NCBI GenBank assembly: GCA_001777915.1 | Contig: MFFN01000004.1 | Location: forward strand, 894,396-958,395 | Source of the DNA: Candidatus Edwardsbacteria bacterium RifOxyA12_full_54_48 | GTDB lineage: Bacteria > Edwardsbacteria > AC1 > EtOH8 | Direction of reading: 5' to 3' | Length of the DNA: 64,000 nt | In this document: piece after piece, positions 7,818 through 16,068 of the stretch | How the letters are laid out: each line of letters opens with the position of its first letter | Numbering within the stretch: the first letter of the stretch is position 1 | Translations under genes and position numbers: made by a program | The notes under the pieces: model-generated | The model's database searches: none | What the model was told of the DNA's origin: nothing | Seen by the model: only the letters and a program-made list of their open reading frames with translations

Positions 7818-8846
7818 ATGTCAACCGCCATAGCCATAATAATACCGCATCACAACGGCCAACAGATGCTGGCCGACTGCCTGTGTTCCCTGGCCAAGAC
7901 CGAATATGATAATTACCGCATCTACCTGGTGGACAATGCTTCGCGGGACGGAAGCCCCCAATGGGCCAAACAGAACTATCCCCAGATAGAACTGATCTCC
8001 TCCCAACAGAACCTGGGATATGCCGGCGGCTGCAACCTGGGCATCCGTTCCACCACCGAAAGATATATCGTTCTCCTGAACAATGACACCGAGGTCAAGC
8101 CGGACTGGCTGAGCAAGCTGTCCTCCGAACTTGACCAGGACGATACCATAGCTGCGGCCCAGCCCAAGATCCTGTGGCTGAAGGACCGGACCCGGTTTGA
8201 TTATTCCGGCGGGGCCGGAGGCATGATGGATATCTACGGATTTCCCTATTGTCTGGGCCGGCTGTTCGACTGTAAGGAGAAGGATCTGGGGCAGTACGAC
8301 CATAATCAGAAAGATATCTTCTGGGCCTCGGGATCGGCCTCCATATACCGCCGGAGCGTGCTGGACAAGGTGGGCCTGCTGGACCAGGATTTCTTCATGC
8401 ACATGGAGGAGATAGATCTGGCCTGGCGGATGCACCTGGCCGGGCACCGGGTGATAGCCGTCCCCGGGTCGGTGATCTATCATTTATCCGGAGGTTCCCT
8501 GCCGGCCGGCAATTTCCGCAAGATGTACCTCAATCACCGCAACAGCCTGCTGATGCTGTGGAAGAACTATTCGCTGACCAGCCTTCTGTGGGTCTGGCCC
8601 CTGCGGCTGGCGCTGGAGGTGATGGCATTCTTAAAAGCCTTGACCTCCGGCAATCTGGAGTGGGCCCGGGCCATTGTCCAGGCGGGTTTATGGATGGCGG
8701 AAAACCCGCGGCTGGTCTGGAAAAAACACCGGGAGGTCCAGAGATTAAGAGCCGCCAGCGACAGCAGGATCAGGGCTAAAATGTACCAGGGCAGCATAGC
8801 TGTCAAGTATTTTCTTCAGGGTAAACGCACTGCCAACGATTTATGA
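7818..8846 (+). CDS. Family 2 glycosyltransferase (rhamnosyltransferase-like)
   Basis: This is a 342-residue GT2 enzyme with a GT-A fold. Residues 1-~230 hold the nucleotide-sugar domain: IIIPHHNG, VDNASRDGS, NLGYAGGCNLG, the metal-binding LLNNDTE and, later, EIDLAWRMHLAG. The C-terminal ~100 residues include a hydrophobic stretch (SLLWVWPLRLALEVMAF), so the protein is probably attached to the inner face of the cytoplasmic membrane. Such enzymes add sugars to surface polysaccharides. The donor and acceptor cannot be read from the sequence. The next gene encodes a flippase-like membrane protein, which fits a cell-envelope role. Confidence 0.85.
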   Translation: MSTAIAIIIPHHNGQQMLADCLCSLAKTEYDNYRIYLVDNASRDGSPQWAKQNYPQIELISSQQNLGYAGGCNLGIRSTTERYIVLLNNDTEVKPDWLSKLSSELDQDDTIAAAQPKILWLKDRTRFDYSGGAGGMMDIYGFPYCLGRLFDCKEKDLGQYDHNQKDIFWASGSASIYRRSVLDKVGLLDQDFFMHMEEIDLAWRMHLAGHRVIAVPGSVIYHLSGGSLPAGNFRKMYLNHRNSLLMLWKNYSLTSLLWVWPLRLALEVMAFLKALTSGNLEWARAIVQAGLWMAENPRLVWKKHREVQRLRAASDSRIRAKMYQGSIAVKYFLQGKRTANDL

Positions 8847-8852
8847 AATGAA

Positions 8853-9842
8853 ATGAGAGAAAATATAAAGAAGGCCTCCCTGCTGATTCTGAGGATAATC
8901 ATCAGCCTGGGCTTGATCGGTTGGATCATGCTGAAAGTTGATAAGCGGCAATTGCTGGAATCATTCCGGTCCCTGAACGTCTGGCTGTTGCTGTCATCGC
9001 TGGCCGCCTATTTCGTGGTCAATGCCATCTGCGCCTGGCGCTGGCAGCTCTTGCTGACGGCCCGGGGGATAAAAAGCGGATACGGGACGCTTCTGCGGTA
9101 CTTTTTGAACGGCCTGTTCTTCGGCAATTTCCTGCCCACCACCGTGGGGGGCGACCTGGCCCGGGCCTACCTGGTGGCCGACGATTGCGCCAGCAAGTCC
9201 GAGGCCCTGGCCTCGGTGCTGGTGGACCGCTTCATCGGGCTTTTCGGGGTGATCATCACCGGCATAGCGGGGCTGATCCTGGTGGCCAAGGGCGGCCAGG
9301 AGATCAGCCTGCTGCAGGGCATGCTGATCGGCATCGTGGCGGCGCTGTTGTTCGTGGTTTTATTTTTGAACAAATCATTGGTAAAAAAGTTCCGCTGGCT
9401 TTTTAAGCTTCCGCTGATGGAAAAAATTGAGCAGCAGCTGATAGATTTCTATCATGCCATCTACGCCTACCGCACCCATAAGCGGGAGGTGTTTCTGTCC
9501 CTCTTCCTGTCCCTGATGGTTCAGGTATTTGTGGTGGTAACCGCCTACCTGATAGCCCTGTCGCTGGGAATAGGGATATCCGTGATACCGTTCTTCCTAT
9601 ATATGCCGGTGATCGCCGCGGTCAGCATGATCCCCCTGTCCATCAACGGCTGGGGGCTCCAGGAAGGGGCTTTCATTGTATTCTTCGGCCGGGCGGGGAT
9701 AGCCCAGCCCCTGGCCCTGTCGCTGGGATTTTTATATCACCTGGTGGCCGTCGGCATCTCCCTGCTGGGCGGCCTGCTGTGGCTGATATTCGGGGGGCGC
9801 AAACCGGGCAATAACAATAAAGACAGTTCAAAGTGCGGATAA
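8853..9842 (+). CDS. Lysylphosphatidylglycerol synthase TM-region (UPF0104/YbhN-like) integral membrane protein
   Basis: The 329-residue protein is almost entirely hydrophobic with about eight membrane helices. It carries the family features of the UPF0104/AglD-like group: an N-terminal helix (IIISLGLIGWIML), the RWQLLL segment, FLPTTVGGDLARAYLV and a C-terminal NGWGLQEGAFIVFF. Members are thought to move lipids or lipid-linked sugars across the membrane, or form the transmembrane half of MprF. No MprF catalytic domain is present here. It starts 6 bp after the glycosyltransferase and overlaps the fmt start by 10 bp. Confidence 0.85.
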   Translation: MRENIKKASLLILRIIISLGLIGWIMLKVDKRQLLESFRSLNVWLLLSSLAAYFVVNAICAWRWQLLLTARGIKSGYGTLLRYFLNGLFFGNFLPTTVGGDLARAYLVADDCASKSEALASVLVDRFIGLFGVIITGIAGLILVAKGGQEISLLQGMLIGIVAALLFVVLFLNKSLVKKFRWLFKLPLMEKIEQQLIDFYHAIYAYRTHKREVFLSLFLSLMVQVFVVVTAYLIALSLGIGISVIPFFLYMPVIAAVSMIPLSINGWGLQEGAFIVFFGRAGIAQPLALSLGFLYHLVAVGISLLGGLLWLIFGGRKPGNNNKDSSKCG

Positions 9843-10777
9843 TCTTTATGGGAACTCCGGGGTTTGCTGTGCCCACTCTGGAGGCCATTCATCAAAAAGG
9901 GCACCAGGTCGTGGCTGTTTTTACCCAGCCGGACCGGCCGTCGGGCCGGGGCCGCAGCATTGCCTTTTCCCCGGTCAAGCAAAAAGCCCTGGAACTGAAT
10001 CTGCCGGTTTGCCAACCGGCGACATTAAAAGACACTGCGACAGTCGAACACCTTTCAAACCTCAAACCAGACGTTCTAATGGTGGTGGCTTACGGACTTA
10101 AACTTCCTGACGATATCCTGAACATCCCGAAATACGGCGCGGTCAACCTGCACCCCTCGTTGCTTCCCAAATACCGTGGGGCGGCGCCCATCAATCACGC
10201 CCTGCTCAATGGGGAGAAGTCCACCGGGGTGACCAGCATCCTAATGAACAGCAGAATGGACGCCGGGGACATCATCCTGCAGCAGGAGGTGCCGATCACT
10301 GGCGATGAAAATGCCGGGGAACTGGAAAACAGGCTGGCCGTATTGGGGGCAGACCTGATCTCCAGAAGTTTAGAAGTTCTGAAGACGGAGAACTGCGAAC
10401 TTAAAAAACAGGATGAGGGCTTGGTCACTTTGGCGCCGAAACTTTCTTCTCAAGACGGACATATTGACTGGGGCCGGACCGCTATCCAGATCCAGAACCA
10501 GATCCGGGGGCTGGCCCCCAGGCCCGGGTCCTATGCCCTGTTCAAAGGGAAAAGACTAGAGATATTGAATATACTGACAAATTGCAAATTGCAAATTGTA
10601 AATTACGAATTACTGCCGGGGCAAGTAGTGGCGGCGGATAAAAACAGCGGATTGGTGGTTAAAACCCTGGACGGGGCGGTTATCTTGATGAAAGTAAAAC
10701 CGCAGGGAAAAAATGCGATGAGCGGTGACGAATTCATCCGGGGATACAAGCCGCTAGTGGGGGAAAAGTTATCATGA
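9833..10777 (+). CDS. fmt: Methionyl-tRNA formyltransferase
   Basis: Fmt formylates initiator Met-tRNA. The GTG start at 9833 gives the canonical MRIIFMGTPGFAVP and overlaps the previous gene by 10 bp. The 314-residue protein has the formyltetrahydrofolate-binding HPSLLPKYRGAAPINHALLNG and the catalytic Asn/His/Asp region, with MDAGDII. The C-terminal OB-like domain begins around residue 205. Residues ~250-260 (LTNCKLQIVNYELL) are encoded by a heptanucleotide tandem repeat (10578-10612). Another odd stretch (LKTENCELKKQDEG, ~residues 182-195) looks like a degenerate version. Both are in loops, so activity is probably kept. Confidence 0.95.
   Translation: MRIIFMGTPGFAVPTLEAIHQKGHQVVAVFTQPDRPSGRGRSIAFSPVKQKALELNLPVCQPATLKDTATVEHLSNLKPDVLMVVAYGLKLPDDILNIPKYGAVNLHPSLLPKYRGAAPINHALLNGEKSTGVTSILMNSRMDAGDIILQQEVPITGDENAGELENRLAVLGADLISRSLEVLKTENCELKKQDEGLVTLAPKLSSQDGHIDWGRTAIQIQNQIRGLAPRPGSYALFKGKRLEILNILTNCKLQIVNYELLPGQVVAADKNSGLVVKTLDGAVILMKVKPQGKNAMSGDEFIRGYKPLVGEKLS
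10578..10612 (+). repeat. Heptanucleotide tandem repeat inside fmt
   Basis: Five period-7 units are visible: CAAATTG three times, then TAAATTA and CGAATTA. They encode a loop in the C-terminal domain of Fmt. Composition is AT-rich against a GC-richer gene. The period matches the repeat in ftsY. Confidence 0.75.
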
Positions 10778-11529
10778 ATGGCAGCAAGAGGTTGTTTTTG
10801 GCCCTGTCCTTCGTCAGCCTGGCCATCCTGGGCAGCGGGGTGATGCTGTTTTTCTGGCTGGTGATGCCGCGCCTGCAGATGCTGTCGGAATGGATGTTCT
10901 ATGCCGCCGGCGCCGCGGCAGCATTGTTCCTGCTGGTGGTAAGCGGCGGGCTGTTCCTGCTTTTCCTGTCGGCCATAACCGAAAGGGATTTCCTGTTTCC
11001 CCACGGCAAAAAACAGGTGACGGTCAAAGTGCTCTACCCCATAAACCTTTTCCTGGGATTTCTGCTGGGCATCGGCCGGGAGAGGGTGGGGGAGTCTTTC
11101 GTCGAATTCAACAATGCCCTGGTCCGGGCCACCAGAAAGCGGATCGATCCCGGCCGGATGATGATATTGCTGCCGCACTGCCTGCAGCTGAGCGACTGTC
11201 AATATCGGGTAACATCGGATATCGGCAACTGCCGGAGATGCGGTAAATGTGCCATCTCCAAACTGGCCGAGCTTTCTGAAAAAATCAACGCCAGGATCGC
11301 AGTGGCCACCGGCGGAACCCTGGCCCGGCGGTTGATCGTGGAGATCAAACCGACCCTGATACTGGCGGTGGCCTGCGAACGGGACCTGGTCTCGGGGATC
11401 CTGGATGCCTACCCCATCCCGGTCTACGGCATTTTGAACCAGCGCCCCCACGGACCATGTAACAACACCACGGTGGACATGGAAAAGGTCAAGGCGGGCT
11501 TTGTCTCCCTGCTGGGAAAGGAAATTTAA
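10774..11529 (+). CDS. DUF116 family protein with N-terminal membrane segments and a Cys cluster
   Basis: The 251-residue protein has two hydrophobic helices in the first ~75 residues, then a soluble domain. This carries the DUF116 pattern LLPHCLQLSDC, followed by DIGNCRRCGKCAI, five cysteines that could bind a metal or an iron-sulfur cluster. The rest (VATGGTLARRLI, ILAVACERDLVSGI, PVYGILNQRPHGPC) is typical of DUF116. No biochemical function is established for the family. Its ATG overlaps the fmt stop by 4 bp and the rsmB GTG follows directly after its stop, so it is translated with the fmt-rsmB pair. Confidence 0.8.
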   Translation: MNGSKRLFLALSFVSLAILGSGVMLFFWLVMPRLQMLSEWMFYAAGAAAALFLLVVSGGLFLLFLSAITERDFLFPHGKKQVTVKVLYPINLFLGFLLGIGRERVGESFVEFNNALVRATRKRIDPGRMMILLPHCLQLSDCQYRVTSDIGNCRRCGKCAISKLAELSEKINARIAVATGGTLARRLIVEIKPTLILAVACERDLVSGILDAYPIPVYGILNQRPHGPCNNTTVDMEKVKAGFVSLLGKEI

Positions 11530-12858
11530 GTGACGGCCAGAGAAACCGCTCTCAAAATACTGTCGGCCATAGATCAGAATACCGAGTTCAGCGACAGCAT
11601 ATTGAGAAAATATTTCAGCCAGGCCGGGCTTTCCCGGGTCGACCAAAACCTGGCCAGGGAATTGGTGTCAGGGGTGCTCAGGCATAGGGCCAAACTGGAC
11701 TGGCTGCTGGATGGGTCGCTTAAAAGGGGCCTAAAATCACTTAATGCATTGGAAGCCAATATATTGCGGTTGGGGCTGTATCAGGTTGCATTTTTGGATA
11801 AAATCCCGGCATTTGCAGCGGTAAATGAAAGCGTTGAACTGGTTAAACGCTTTGGCCGGAAAGAGATAATTGGCTTGACAAACGCCGTCCTGCGGGATAT
11901 AATTAGGAACAAAAAATATCTGAAAAAACCCGATACCGGGGATAAAGTTAAAGATGCCGGCGTCGAATATTCCCATCCGGAATGGCTGATCGAAAGATGG
12001 GTCAAGCAATTGGGCTGGGATGATACCCTAAAGATATTAGAATTCAATAATTCTCCGGCCCCGGTGATCATAAGGGCCAACCGTCTGAAGGCCCCGGCCG
12101 AAAATTTATTCGAACAACTTGAGGCTGGGGGGTTTGGGCCGAAATGCCTGGAAATCATTCCCCAGGCCATAGAAATAGACAACCCTTCCGGACTGGTTGA
12201 TAATGAATTATTTGTCCGGGGGCAGTTCTATTTTCAGGATTCCAGCGCCCAGGCGGCGGGGATGCTTTTTGGGGCCAAAGAGGGCGACAGCATTTTAGAC
12301 CTGTGCGCGGCTCCGGGGGGCAAGGCAGGGCTGGCCCTGGAGCAGGCCGACGGCCGGGCGGATATGTTCGCCCTGGACCGAAGTTTCCGGAAATTGCCCA
12401 GGGTCAGAGAGAATTTTATCCGGCTGGGCTTGGATTCATGGTATTTGATCAACGGAGATGCCGTTGATATAAAATTCAAGACCGCTTTCGATCTGGTCTT
12501 GGCCGATGTGCCCTGCACCGGGCTGGGCGTCATTAGGCGGAGGCTGGACCTGCGCTGGCGGATCAGGGAGGCCGATATCCAGCGGATGGCCGGGCTGCAG
12601 AGCCTGATCCTGGAGAATGCCGCAGGGCTGGTCAAGCCTGGCGGGGCGGTGGTATACAGCACCTGCACCCTGACCCCGGAGGAGAACCAGGATCAGATAA
12701 AGGGATTTTTGACCCGCCATCCCGAATTCTGGCTGGACCCGGCCGAAAAATACCTTCCGGCAGTGCTGTGCCAAAACGGTTTTCTGGCCGCCTGGCCGCA
12801 GCTCCATCAAATGGACGGGGCCTTTGCCGCCCGTTTAATAAAAAACAAAAACATATAA
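11530..12858 (+). CDS. rsmB: 16S rRNA (cytosine-967-C5)-methyltransferase RsmB
   Basis: RsmB methylates C967 of 16S rRNA with S-adenosylmethionine. The 442-residue protein starts at a GTG right after the DUF116 stop. Residues 1-~135 form the NusB-like RNA-binding domain (TARETALKIL, FAAVNESVELVKRFG). The catalytic domain has LDLCAAPGGKAG for SAM binding, ADVPCTGLG with one catalytic Cys, and YSTCTLTPEENQDQI with the second Cys. The order fmt-rsmB is conserved in many bacteria. PASTA-domain genes follow. Confidence 0.95.
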   Translation: MTARETALKILSAIDQNTEFSDSILRKYFSQAGLSRVDQNLARELVSGVLRHRAKLDWLLDGSLKRGLKSLNALEANILRLGLYQVAFLDKIPAFAAVNESVELVKRFGRKEIIGLTNAVLRDIIRNKKYLKKPDTGDKVKDAGVEYSHPEWLIERWVKQLGWDDTLKILEFNNSPAPVIIRANRLKAPAENLFEQLEAGGFGPKCLEIIPQAIEIDNPSGLVDNELFVRGQFYFQDSSAQAAGMLFGAKEGDSILDLCAAPGGKAGLALEQADGRADMFALDRSFRKLPRVRENFIRLGLDSWYLINGDAVDIKFKTAFDLVLADVPCTGLGVIRRRLDLRWRIREADIQRMAGLQSLILENAAGLVKPGGAVVYSTCTLTPEENQDQIKGFLTRHPEFWLDPAEKYLPAVLCQNGFLAAWPQLHQMDGAFAARLIKNKNI

Positions 12859-12878
12859 AACCAATCCAGGAGAAAGTG

Positions 12879-13613
12879 ATGCCGATATACGAACAGACCA
12901 GCAACAAGAAGAACGTATGGGTGGCGATCCTATCGGGGGCCCTGTCCGGCCTGATCACCACCATTTTATTCTGGGCTTTTATCCAGCCGATCCTGGAGAT
13001 GTCCGAGGTGCCCGATGTCACCGGCAAGAAGGTCGAGATCGCCAAATCGCTGCTGGAGGGCCGCGGATTCCGGGTGTACGAGGAGACGGCCATCAGCGAT
13101 CCCACCGTGCCGGACGGGACGGTCAGCAAGCAGGATCCGGTGCCGGGCAGCAAGGTCCGCAAAGGGTGGACGGTCAAGGTGTGGCCCAACAGCGCCGGGG
13201 CCGAAGTGCCCAATATGAAGAGCCTGCCTCTGGCCCAGGCCACGGTGGTGCTGCAGCAGTCCGGGCTTAAGCTGGGACAGGTGATAATGCAGCCCTCCGA
13301 CTCGGTGGAGAAGGACGGGGTGATATCCAGCAATCCGGTGTTCGGGCTGAAGGTGTCCAAGGACAGCGCGGTGGACCTGATAGTCAGCGCCGGGGCCGGA
13401 GAGGTGGCGGTGCCCTCGGTGCGCGGCTGGGGCCGGTCCCGGGCCCAGGAGATGATCAAGCAGGCCGGCCTTAACGTGGGCGGCATCCGATATGTCTACG
13501 ACGAGGAGCAGGATCCGGGCCTGGTGATCAGGCAGGATCCCTCGCCGGGATCCAAGGTCGCCAAGGGCTCCAATGTCAACCTCTGGATAAGCACCGACGT
13601 CGAACCGGAATAA
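12879..13613 (+). CDS. Membrane-anchored protein with three PASTA domains, no kinase domain
   Basis: The 244-residue protein from ATG 12879 (CAGGAG upstream) has a short cytoplasmic start and one membrane helix (~residues 13-35). Three PASTA repeats of ~65-70 residues follow, beginning at VPDVTGKKVEIAKSLL, VPNMKSLPLAQATVVL and VPSVRGWGRSRAQEMI. PASTA domains bind peptidoglycan fragments and usually sit outside the cell on Ser/Thr kinases or penicillin-binding proteins. Neither partner domain is present here. A frame open upstream into rsmB was ignored because it only shadows that gene. The next gene has the same architecture. Confidence 0.88.
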   Translation: MPIYEQTSNKKNVWVAILSGALSGLITTILFWAFIQPILEMSEVPDVTGKKVEIAKSLLEGRGFRVYEETAISDPTVPDGTVSKQDPVPGSKVRKGWTVKVWPNSAGAEVPNMKSLPLAQATVVLQQSGLKLGQVIMQPSDSVEKDGVISSNPVFGLKVSKDSAVDLIVSAGAGEVAVPSVRGWGRSRAQEMIKQAGLNVGGIRYVYDEEQDPGLVIRQDPSPGSKVAKGSNVNLWISTDVEPE

Positions 13614-13616
13614 TAA

Positions 13617-14354
13617 ATGCCTAAATTTTTCAAAAAACTTCCCCGGCTTTGGCGTAATGTGATCTGGGTGCTGCTGGTCTTTCTGGGCGGATTTCTGCTG
13701 GCCAACTTCGTGCTGATGCCGCTGATCGTCCGCCAGGGCTCGGTGGTGGAGGTGCCCGATGTCCGGGGCATGAATATCAAGCAAGCCCAGGAGATCCTGC
13801 AGGCCCGGGAGCTGGAACTGGTGAACGCCGGCTGGCGCTATGATGCCGCTCTGCCCGACAGCTCCATCATCTCCCAGGACCCCGAGCCCAGGATGATGGT
13901 CAAGAAAAGACGCAAGGTGCGGGTGATCATCAACCGGGGGGAGGAGAAGGTCTCGGTGCCCTATCTGGCCGGGCTCTCATCGGTGCGGGCCATCAACCTG
14001 ATCGACCGGCTGGGGCTGGCGGTTAACGAGGTGGACAGCATCTCCAGCGATTCCATCGCCCTGGGCTGCGTGGTATCCTCCAGTCCGGCGGCCGGGACCC
14101 TGCTGGCCAAAAGGAGCGCCATCAAGCTCACCATAAGCAAGGGTTCCACCGGCAAGATGCTGATGCCCGACCTGGTGGGCCGCAAGCTGGCCGAGATCCA
14201 GGGCCAGCTGGTGGGCCAGGGCCTGGTGATAGGCCAGATCAAGTACATCTCCGGCCAGGCTCTGGAGCCGGGGACCGTCATGCTGCAGGCCCCCCAGCCC
14301 GGTTTCGTCATCAAGCAGGGCGATACCATCAATATCGCGGTCAGCACCCAGTAG
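13617..14354 (+). CDS. Second membrane-anchored triple-PASTA protein
   Basis: This 245-residue neighbour of the previous gene has a basic N-terminus, one membrane helix (~residues 15-36) and three PASTA repeats. The repeats start at VPDVRGMNIKQAQEIL, VPYLAGLSSVRAINLI and MPDLVGRKLAEIQGQL. It begins 3 bp after the upstream PASTA gene and is clearly a diverged duplicate. In Firmicutes the stretch between rsmB and rpe holds a PASTA Ser/Thr kinase gene. Here the same slot holds two kinase-less PASTA proteins. A role in sensing or binding cell-wall material is inferred. Confidence 0.88.
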   Translation: MPKFFKKLPRLWRNVIWVLLVFLGGFLLANFVLMPLIVRQGSVVEVPDVRGMNIKQAQEILQARELELVNAGWRYDAALPDSSIISQDPEPRMMVKKRRKVRVIINRGEEKVSVPYLAGLSSVRAINLIDRLGLAVNEVDSISSDSIALGCVVSSSPAAGTLLAKRSAIKLTISKGSTGKMLMPDLVGRKLAEIQGQLVGQGLVIGQIKYISGQALEPGTVMLQAPQPGFVIKQGDTINIAVSTQ

Positions 14355-14396
14355 GCACGGACAAGCTAAATTCTATGAAAATGCATAATTTTTTTT

Positions 14397-14478
14397 GACA
14401 GGATTTACAGGATGATCAAAGTTTTGCATAATGGTCATTTACAGAATGTTAAATCCGGTAAATCATGTTAATCCTGTC
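14397..14478. repeat. Dispersed inverted repeat (GACAGGATTTACAGGAT type)
   Basis: GACAGGATTTACAGGAT at 14397-14413 recurs in inverted orientation at 14462-14478 with 15 of 17 bases matching. A T-run precedes the left arm. The element fills most of the 175 bp gap between the second PASTA gene and rpe. I saw no gene in the gap. Confidence 0.6.
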
Positions 14479-14529
14479 TGATTTGGTTCCGGCTTGCCCG
14501 CCCCGCAAAGACGGTGGCCCGGGTTGGGA

Positions 14530-15186
14530 ATGACGGATATGATCAAGATCGCAGCTTCACTGCTGTCGGCGGATTTTGCAGATCTTAAAAGCGAGATCAG
14601 ATCAGTGGAACAGGGCGGGGCCGACTGGCTGCACCTGGACGTGATGGACGGGCACTTCGTTCCCAACCTCACCTTCGGGCCTTTCATCGTGGAAGCCATT
14701 AAAAAGATCTCCCGGCTTCCGCTGGATGCACATTTGATGATCAGCGACCCCCTGAAATACGCTCCGGAGTTCGCCAGGGCCGGGGCCGATTACATCACCA
14801 TCCACGCCGAGGCCATCGATGACCTGCCGGCAGCGGTGGAGCATATCAAAAGGCTCGATGTCAAGGTGGGTCTGTCGGTCAACCCGGAGACCCCGCTGGA
14901 CAAGGCCCTGCCGGCCATAGAAGGGATAGACCTTTTCCTGGTGATGAGCGTCCATCCCGGATTCGGCGGGCAGAAATTCATGCCGGAGGTGCTGAACAAG
15001 GTCCGGCAGTTGTCCGCCCTGAAAAAGCAGGGAAAGACCAAGGCCATAATATCCATAGACGGGGGCATCAACCCGGAAACATCCCGGCAGGCCAGGGAGG
15101 CCGGGGCCGAGGTGCTGGTGGCCGGGGCGGCCATCTTCAAGCACCAGGACCGGGCGGCGCAGATAAAAGCCATCAGGGGGATATAA
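14530..15186 (+). CDS. rpe: Ribulose-phosphate 3-epimerase
   Basis: Rpe interconverts ribulose 5-phosphate and xylulose 5-phosphate in the pentose phosphate pathway. Ribulose 5-phosphate is also a riboflavin precursor. From ATG 14530 the protein has 218 residues, and ATG 14539 gives an equally plausible MIKIAASLLSADF start. The TIM barrel shows LHLDVMDGHFVPNLTFG with a metal-binding His and catalytic Asp. DAHLM, MSVHPGFGGQKF, SIDGGI and VAGAAIF follow. An upstream extension to 14494 is open but runs into repeat-rich sequence. Its stop codon overlaps the next ATG by one base. Confidence 0.95.
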   Translation: MTDMIKIAASLLSADFADLKSEIRSVEQGGADWLHLDVMDGHFVPNLTFGPFIVEAIKKISRLPLDAHLMISDPLKYAPEFARAGADYITIHAEAIDDLPAAVEHIKRLDVKVGLSVNPETPLDKALPAIEGIDLFLVMSVHPGFGGQKFMPEVLNKVRQLSALKKQGKTKAIISIDGGINPETSRQAREAGAEVLVAGAAIFKHQDRAAQIKAIRGI

Positions 15187-15692
15187 TGGATCCCAACGCT
15201 TTCCGGCTGATCAGTTACGGGATGTATGTGGTCTCCAGCTTCAGGGAGGGAAAGCTGAACGGCCAGATAGCCAACACCGTCTTTCAGGTGACGGCCGAGC
15301 CGCCGTTGATGGCGGTCAGCCTCAACTGCCAGAACCTGACCAACGAGTTCATCAAGAGTTCAAAAAAGTTCTCGATCGCGGTGCTGTCCCAGGAGACGCC
15401 GCTCACCACCATCGGCACTTTCGGCTTCAAGTGCGGCCGCCAGGTGGACAAGTTCAGCGGGGTCAAATACCAGGTCTGCTCCAGCGGCAACCCCAAGATA
15501 CTGGACCACAGCCTGGCTCATTTCGACCTGGAGGTGGTCCAATCGGTGGAATTGGGCAGCCACACCCTGTTCATCGGGAAGGTGGTGGAATCGGAGATCC
15601 TGGCCGAGGGCCAGCCTATGACCTACGATTACTATCATAAGGTCAAGGGCGGGAAGACCCAGAAGAACGCGCCCTCCTTTGTTAGATCCTAA
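15186..15692 (+). CDS. Flavin reductase-like FMN-binding protein
   Basis: The 168-residue protein matches the flavin reductase-like split-barrel family: ISYGMYVVSS at the start, TAEPPLMAVSLN, TNEFIKSSKKFSIAVLS, the GFKCGRQVDKF segment and HTLFIGKVVE. In Moorella-type high-molecular-weight rubredoxin a domain of this kind is fused to rubredoxin and passes electrons from NADH to a flavodiiron protein. Here a free rubredoxin follows 100 bp downstream and a flavodiiron protein comes next, so an NAD(P)H:rubredoxin reductase role is inferred from the family and the context. The ATG overlaps the rpe stop. Confidence 0.85.
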   Translation: MDPNAFRLISYGMYVVSSFREGKLNGQIANTVFQVTAEPPLMAVSLNCQNLTNEFIKSSKKFSIAVLSQETPLTTIGTFGFKCGRQVDKFSGVKYQVCSSGNPKILDHSLAHFDLEVVQSVELGSHTLFIGKVVESEILAEGQPMTYDYYHKVKGGKTQKNAPSFVRS

Positions 15693-15792
15693 AATTGCCG
15701 ACAATGTTCAACCACTAAAATCACCTAACCGCACGAAACACCCATCTGTTTTCGTGCATTTAGTGGGCAACGGATAGAAAGGGAGATATGCC

Positions 15793-15954
15793 ATGAAGAA
15801 GTACACTTGCACTGTCTGCGGATATGAGTACGATCCGGCCATCGGCGATCCCGATAACGGGATACAGCCCGGGACCAGTTTCGAATCCCTGCCCGACGAC
15901 TGGGTATGCCCGGTGTGCGGCGCCGCCAAGGACGCCTTTGAGCCGGAAGATTAA
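15793..15954 (+). CDS. Rubredoxin
   Basis: A 53-residue rubredoxin, starting at ATG 15793 with GGGAG seven bases upstream. The two Cys pairs that hold the single iron are plain: CTVCG (Cys6, Cys9) and CPVCG near the C-terminus. The aromatic core residues are also present (Y4, Y11, and W preceding VCPVCG). Length and sequence are typical. It carries single electrons in the cytoplasm, most likely from the upstream flavin reductase-like protein to the downstream flavodiiron protein. Confidence 0.96.
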   Translation: MKKYTCTVCGYEYDPAIGDPDNGIQPGTSFESLPDDWVCPVCGAAKDAFEPED

Positions 15955-15968
15955 AACCGATACTTTTT

Positions 15969-15985
15969 ACCACCAAGACACCAAG
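15969..15985 (+). repeat. Left arm of an inverted repeat flanking the flavodiiron gene
   Basis: The 17-base sequence ACCACCAAGACACCAAG occurs here and, exactly reverse-complemented, at 17458-17474. Partial matching continues a few bases further. The two arms bracket the flavodiiron protein gene. Confidence 0.7.
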
Positions 15986-16068
15986 GCACAGAGAGAACAA
16001 AATCAAACTTGGCAACATATCGGTGATTTGATATTGGGTTTTGTTTAGCGTTTAGAATTTAAATTGAG

